In this document: in pieces, positions 5,664 to 9,316 of the stretch
Layout of the letters: every line of letters begins with the position of its first letter
Position numbering within the stretch: the stretch's first letter is position 1
Assembly: GCA_017626275.1 (NCBI GenBank)
Contig: JAGAJD010000003.1
Location: forward strand, 1-9,316
Source: Lachnospira sp.
GTDB taxonomy: Bacteria; Bacillota; Clostridia; Lachnospirales; Lachnospiraceae
Direction: 5' to 3'
DNA length: 9,316 nt
Translations under genes and position numbers: made by a program
Notes under the pieces: generated by a model
The model's database searches: none
Told to the model about the DNA's origin: nothing
What the model saw: only the letters and a program-made list of their open reading frames with translations

Positions 5664-7196
5664 CTATCTGTAATACTGCAGCTTTTTCTCTATACGTTCC
5701 ATCAGCCATGCTACCAGGAAATTAAATATGTAATAGAAAACCCCTGCAACAAACAGCGGCATAATACTTGCCTTAGTCGCTGCAACCTGCTTTGCCAGCG
5801 TAAACATTTCCGTATAAGCCAGTGCAAACGCAAGAGACGTATCCTTTACAAGCGTAATAACTTCATTAGTTACCGGCGGCATTACACGTTTAACCATCTG
5901 CGGGAAAATAATCTTTCCGAAGGTCTGCGCCTTGGAATATCCTAAAACCTCTGCCGCTTCATACTGTCCGACAGGAACACCCTCTATTCCGGCACGGTAT
6001 ATTTCCGCAAAATATGCCGCATAGTTTAATGAAAAACCTATAATTACAGCATAAAATCTATATGAATATGACAGCGTAACACCAAACAGATAATACGGGC
6101 CGAAAAATACTACAAGAAGCTGAAGCATAAGCGGTGTACCGCGCATAATTGAAATATATATCTTGGCAATCCACTGTAATAATTTTATCTTACTTCTTCT
6201 TATAAATGTAATAACCAGTCCAAGCGGCAGTGAAAATACTAATGTCAGCACAAAAATTCCAAGCGTAGCCAACATTCCGTTCTTTAACTGTCCGATAATA
6301 TCCAAAAGCTCACCAAAAAAATTTGCTTTTTCAGTATGACCGCCCTCAGAAAGCATTACTGCGTCTGCCCCTTTTTCTCCAAGGCACACGCTGTCCTCTA
6401 ACTTCCATTCCTTTGCAATCTTTGCAAATGTACCGTCAGCCAGCATTTCATTTAATGTTTCCTGAACCTGATTTCTTAATTCCGTATTTCCTTTTTTAAA
6501 GCCAATACCGTATTGCTCACTGGACACATGACTGTCAAGCATCATAAAGGTATTGCCTCTAAGTTCAAGCTCATACTTTGCAACACCGATATCCATACAG
6601 ATTGCATCGACAGAGCCTGCCTGAAGATTCATAAATGCACTGTTATAATCCGATACCTGCTGCAAAGACTTAAAGCTCGCTGCAAGCTTAAGATTTTCAG
6701 GCTCCGCGTCTTCTCCTGTAAAAGCTGCAAGTGCGGAAGAATCCGCCTGTACAACAACAACCTTTCCTGCCAGATCGTTAAGCTTAGTTATACCTGAATC
6801 AGATTTAACAACTACAACCTGCGAATTATCAACATAAGCAGAAGACCATGTATATTCATTCTCTCTGCCGTTCATTGTGAAACCATTCCATATACAGTCA
6901 ATCATACCGGAATCTAATTCCATATCCTTAGAATCCCAGTCTATTGGCTGTTTTACAAGCGTCCAGCCGTTCCTGTCGCAGACCTCCTGCGCAAGAGTAA
7001 GGTCAAACCCTACATATTCGCCATTGTCATCTTTATAACCATACGGAGGAAATTCCGCATCAAAACCAACCGTAAAAGTTCCGTCACTGACCACATTACC
7101 TGAATTATCTTTCTTAGAGCTGCATGCAGTCATTCCTCCTGCCAAAGTCGAAAACAGCAATAATACTACAAGTATATTTACCACACTTTTTCTCAT
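5664..7196 (-). CDS. Amino-acid ABC transporter: lipoprotein receptor fused to permease
   Basis: One 510-residue chain carries both the extracellular receptor and the membrane channel of an importer. In order: a lipoprotein signal peptide (1-24) with Cys25 in MTAC as probable lipid anchor; a family-3 solute-binding domain (about 39-266), with R111 in GFTMNGREN and D202 in the positions that usually hold the amino acid's carboxylate and amino group; a linker; then a HisM/GlnP-type permease (about 300-505) with the ATPase-contact EAA loop (EAAEVLGYSKAQTFGKIIFPQ begins at 413). The start at 7196 is preferred over the in-frame ATG at 7220 because AAGGAG lies 9 bases before it and the upstream ATG has no ribosome binding site. 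Such fusions are known in Gram-positive bacteria. It lies between the DUF2007-like gene and the ATPase in one operon. Confidence 0.93.
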   Translation of the reverse strand: MRKSVVNILVVLLLFSTLAGGMTACSSKKDNSGNVVSDGTFTVGFDAEFPPYGYKDDNGEYVGFDLTLAQEVCDRNGWTLVKQPIDWDSKDMELDSGMIDCIWNGFTMNGRENEYTWSSAYVDNSQVVVVKSDSGITKLNDLAGKVVVVQADSSALAAFTGEDAEPENLKLAASFKSLQQVSDYNSAFMNLQAGSVDAICMDIGVAKYELELRGNTFMMLDSHVSSEQYGIGFKKGNTELRNQVQETLNEMLADGTFAKIAKEWKLEDSVCLGEKGADAVMLSEGGHTEKANFFGELLDIIGQLKNGMLATLGIFVLTLVFSLPLGLVITFIRRSKIKLLQWIAKIYISIMRGTPLMLQLLVVFFGPYYLFGVTLSYSYRFYAVIIGFSLNYAAYFAEIYRAGIEGVPVGQYEAAEVLGYSKAQTFGKIIFPQMVKRVMPPVTNEVITLVKDTSLAFALAYTEMFTLAKQVAATKASIMPLFVAGVFYYIFNFLVAWLMERIEKKLQYYR

Positions 7197-7205
7197 TATA
7201 TATTT

Positions 7206-7211
7206 CTCCTT
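7206..7211 (-). promoter_or_regulatory. Ribosome binding site deciding the start of the receptor-permease fusion
   Basis: On the minus strand this reads AAGGAG, 9 bases before the ATG at 7196. It lies inside the reading frame that would start at the ATG at 7220, whose own upstream region (GCGATTTACA) has no Shine-Dalgarno match. The resulting N-terminus, MRKSVVNILVV, is a normal signal peptide start. Confidence 0.8.
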
Positions 7212-7232
7212 TTTCTTCATTGTAAATCGCTT

Positions 7233-7466
7233 TTATTTTTTTGTAATTCCCAATGCCTGTTTTGCCTTCTCCATAGAATCTGCATGAATGTAAATATCAC
7301 ATTTAGAATTTTTCCCACTGCTTACAAATTTAAATATCCCTGTATGGAATTTCCATTTTTCAAAATAGGATATATTGTTTTTCCTCAACACCTTTTCAAT
7401 CTTCTTACACTCCTCAAGTGTAACATCTGAACGCAGCAATTGTTCATTTGTACTGAATTCTGCCAT
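7233..7466 (-). CDS. Small DUF2007-like protein upstream of the importer
   Basis: A 77-residue soluble protein with no signal peptide, membrane segment or cysteine cluster (one Cys at about residue 20 and one at 56). The pattern of an N-terminal helix that would contact a partner (EECKKIEKVLRKNNISY), a middle strand region and a closing DIYIHADSMEKAKQALGI recalls the DUF2007 'putative signal transducing protein' fold, but similarity is weak and the assignment is tentative. AAAGAGG at 7476-7482 gives a plausible ribosome binding site 9 bases before the ATG. It ends 36 bases before the receptor-permease start with no terminator between, so it is probably the first gene of the importer operon. 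Its role there is unknown. Confidence 0.75.
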   Translation of the reverse strand: MAEFSTNEQLLRSDVTLEECKKIEKVLRKNNISYFEKWKFHTGIFKFVSSGKNSKCDIYIHADSMEKAKQALGITKK

Positions 7467-7493
7467 ACAATACCGCCTCTTTCCTATTCTAAT

Positions 7494-7519
7494 TCAAAGT
7501 GCGAAATAATATACTTTGA
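7494..7519. promoter_or_regulatory. Inverted repeat upstream of the importer operon, possible operator
   Basis: TCAAAGT (7494-7500) and ACTTTGA (7513-7519) form a perfect 7-bp inverted repeat with 12 bases between, 27 bases or more upstream of the DUF2007-like start codon. On the minus strand the spacer contains TATATTAT, which could be a -10 region, although no good -35 hexamer sits at the right distance. It is either a repressor site over the promoter or a small leader hairpin. The evidence is only the symmetry and position. Confidence 0.35.
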
Positions 7520-7571
7520 GATTTTTTTATCATAGCATATCTGCGGCAAAAAATCCACTCCCATAAATTTT

Positions 7572-7614
7572 AAAAAGAGACAAACCGGCGTATAAAACGC
7601 ATGCCTGTCTCTTT
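7572..7614 (-). terminator. Intrinsic terminator of the chemoreceptor gene
   Basis: Read on the minus strand, AAAGAGACA (complement of 7606-7614) pairs perfectly with TGTCTCTTT (complement of 7574-7582) and ends in five T. An inner stem (GCGT 7588-7591 with ACGC 7597-7600) fills part of the loop. It lies 24 bases after the chemoreceptor stop codon and separates that gene from the importer operon. Confidence 0.85.
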
Positions 7615-7638
7615 AAAATATTAAGTATCCGCTACTAA

Positions 7639-9316
7639 TTAATGAACCGAAAACTTCTTTACATTTTCATTCATATCCTTTGCAATATCCACAAGATTCT
7701 GTGTCTTTGCATTACAATCATTAACAATCTCACCCAACTCAAGCATCGCTGCCGATGTCTCCTGTGTACTTGCGGCATTCTCTTCCGCAATCGCTGCAAG
7801 ACTTTCTGCACTGCCTAAAACATCCCGCTTAATAATATCCAATGCCTCTACTTCAGAAGAAATATTATCAATAGCCACTGCCACGCTATTAACTTCATTG
7901 TTAAGATTCTCAAATGCATCCTTTGTCATGTTAAGCTTATCGTGCTGGTCATCAATCTCATCCTGCACTGAATTCATAGTTTCCACGCTTATGTTAGAAT
8001 TTCTTATAAGCTCCTCAACAATACTTCCAATCTCCCTTGCAGATTCGCTTGACTGGTCTGCAAGCTGGCGAATCTCATCTGCAACAACAGCAAAGCCTCT
8101 TCCATGTTCTCCGGCTCTTGCCGCCTCTATACTTGCATTTAATGATAACAGATTAGTCTGCTCAGCAATATCTGTAATGACGTTAACTGCATTTCCAATA
8201 TTCATAACAGACTTATTTGTAATATTAGTCTGCTCATGTACCTGCACGATAGATTCCTTAGTTCTGTCACTGATTTTTAGCAACTCATTAAGATTAGTAT
8301 TTACAACAGTGTTATAATTCTTCATCTGTTCTGTACTCTGCAGTAAGTCTTCAACATTATGTGCTGTATTGTCAATAGCCTCACCCATATCGTTAATCTG
8401 TGTATTAACCTTCTGAGTCTCATCAGCCTGACTTGTAGCTCCGTTGGCAATCTCATCTACTGCAACATTAACATTTGAAATCGAATTATTGATAGTATTA
8501 AAATTCTGCTGGAACTCTCCTGTAAATTCTGACAGTGCAGTTGATGAGTGGTGAATATTATTAACTATAACTGCAAGTTCCTGTATCAGTGAATGAACTG
8601 ATCTTGCAATCTTTCCAACCTCATCGCTTCTTTCTACAAGCTTATTGCTCACCTTAAAATTAAGCTCACCTGATGCAACACGGTCAAGATTATTAATTAC
8701 TAACGTAATTGCTTTAATTATCATATACATGACAAACACAATTATACCGAATGCCGCAATGGAAATAACAATCATAAATATAATATTGCTTGTCATCAGT
8801 CTCATATAAATATCTTTTGCCGTCTTCATTGGGATTCCCGTAAAAACAATACCTACCTGACTTCCGTCAGAATTTTTTAACTGCTCATAGTAGCCATAAT
8901 ATTCTTCGCCCTCAATCATCACGCTTGAAGTAAAGTAGTTACCCTTCTTAGTTACTTCATCATATACTTTATCGGAAATTTCTGTTCCAATAACCCTCTT
9001 TCCTGTACTGTCTATAACAGTCGTTGCCATTCTGGTATTTCCCCAGAATATAGTAACATCCACCTCGGTATTTTTCTTAAATGCGTCCAAAGTCGCCTCA
9101 TCTTTGGTAAGATTATAACTGCCCTTATAGAGATTAGTTCCGTCACAGCGATAATCATCTCTATTGAGTGCAGATAATGTCATCTCCATTGCATAAATTG
9201 TTGCATTCAATTCATGCTTAATCAGCTTGTCTGATACCTGTACCCCCACAGTCCGAATTGCCAGTCCTGCCATTACAACAATTATAAGAATAGGAACCAA
9301 CGACAGCATAAGAATC
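7639..9316 (-). CDS. Methyl-accepting chemotaxis protein with sCache sensor, 5'-truncated
   Basis: This is a transmembrane chemoreceptor that would signal to CheA/CheW. The frame is open to the window edge (Ile-Leu before the Met at 9309), so a short N-terminal piece lies outside. Numbered from that Met, there is a first membrane segment (about 2-20); an extracellular sCache_3-like domain (about 30-160) with [17 protein letters not shown] and [25 protein letters not shown]; a second membrane segment (about 172-198); a HAMP domain (about 199-250) with DEVG (229-232); and a long coiled-coil signalling domain whose hairpin tip [24 protein letters not shown] spans about 383-406. No CheR-binding pentapeptide is seen at the C-terminus (KKFSVH). 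The sCache_3 type often binds small organic acids, but the ligand cannot be read from the sequence. It has its own terminator. Confidence 0.95.
   Translation of the reverse strand, partial: ILMLSLVPILIIVVMAGLAIRTVGVQVSDKLIKHELNATIYAMEMTLSALNRDDYRCDGTNLYKGSYNLTKDEATLDAFKKNTEVDVTIFWGNTRMATTVIDSTGKRVIGTEISDKVYDEVTKKGNYFTSSVMIEGEEYYGYYEQLKNSDGSQVGIVFTGIPMKTAKDIYMRLMTSNIIFMIVISIAAFGIIVFVMYMIIKAITLVINNLDRVASGELNFKVSNKLVERSDEVGKIARSVHSLIQELAVIVNNIHHSSTALSEFTGEFQQNFNTINNSISNVNVAVDEIANGATSQADETQKVNTQINDMGEAIDNTAHNVEDLLQSTEQMKNYNTVVNTNLNELLKISDRTKESIVQVHEQTNITNKSVMNIGNAVNVITDIAEQTNLLSLNASIEAARAGEHGRGFAVVADEIRQLADQSSESAREIGSIVEELIRNSNISVETMNSVQDEIDDQHDKLNMTKDAFENLNNEVNSVAVAIDNISSEVEALDIIKRDVLGSAESLAAIAEENAASTQETSAAMLELGEIVNDCNAKTQNLVDIAKDMNENVKKFSVH

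Noticed and set aside
6513..6797. A 94-residue plus-strand frame inside the solute-binding domain
   Set aside because: It is antisense to a strongly conserved domain with intact ligand residues and shows no recognisable protein family.
7197..7220. ATG at 7220 as the start of the receptor-permease fusion
   Set aside because: It has no Shine-Dalgarno, and the extra eight residues are encoded by the AAGGAG site of the better start at 7196.
7467..7638. T-box or other amino-acid riboswitch upstream of the importer operon
   Set aside because: After removing the chemoreceptor terminator about 100 bases remain, and no T-box sequence or specifier-stem layout is visible.
7898..8317. A 139-residue plus-strand reading frame inside the chemoreceptor gene
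   Set aside because: It is antisense to the conserved signalling domain, has a composition typical of a shadow frame (Ser/Leu/Ile rich), and no ribosome binding site was seen.

Overview
The window looks like chromosomal DNA of a Gram-positive, moderately AT-rich Clostridia species, most probably a Lachnospiraceae gut or rumen anaerobe. The reasons are strong AGGAGG-type ribosome binding sites, a lipoprotein amino-acid-binding domain fused to its permease, a VanY-type carboxypeptidase, an sCache chemoreceptor and overall codon use. The family assignment is an inference from style and not a database result. No rRNA, tRNA, CRISPR array, phage gene or transposase gene was seen.

Layout. Positions 1-2442 (+) hold the end of a dTDP-L-rhamnose operon: rmlB (5' end outside the window), rmlD and rmlC. 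rmlA is not in view. Between rmlB and rmlD sits a 186-bp nested palindrome (717-902) that can fold as a closed four-way, cloverleaf-like structure. Removing it leaves a 26-bp gap, close to the 24-bp gap between rmlD and rmlC, so it looks inserted. This is the most interesting item in the window.

Positions 2443-4251 (-) hold a two-gene unit. A membrane-anchored VanY-type D,D-carboxypeptidase is followed by a VanH-like D-2-hydroxyacid (D-lactate-type) dehydrogenase. The dehydrogenase and rmlC converge with directly abutting stop codons and no terminator. Positions 4404-4847 (+) encode a lone single-pass membrane protein with a DUF2500-like C-terminal half. It has its own plausible promoter and a strong intrinsic terminator.

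Positions 4890-7466 (-) are a compact amino-acid importer operon: a 77-aa DUF2007-like small protein, a lipoprotein receptor-permease fusion and a GlnQ-type ATPase. Positions 7639-9316 (-) hold most of a methyl-accepting chemotaxis protein (N-terminus outside the window), followed by its own terminator.

Together the genes concern the cell envelope (rhamnose precursor supply, peptidoglycan stem-peptide trimming), nutrient uptake and chemosensing. They appear as four or five separate transcription units rather than one system.
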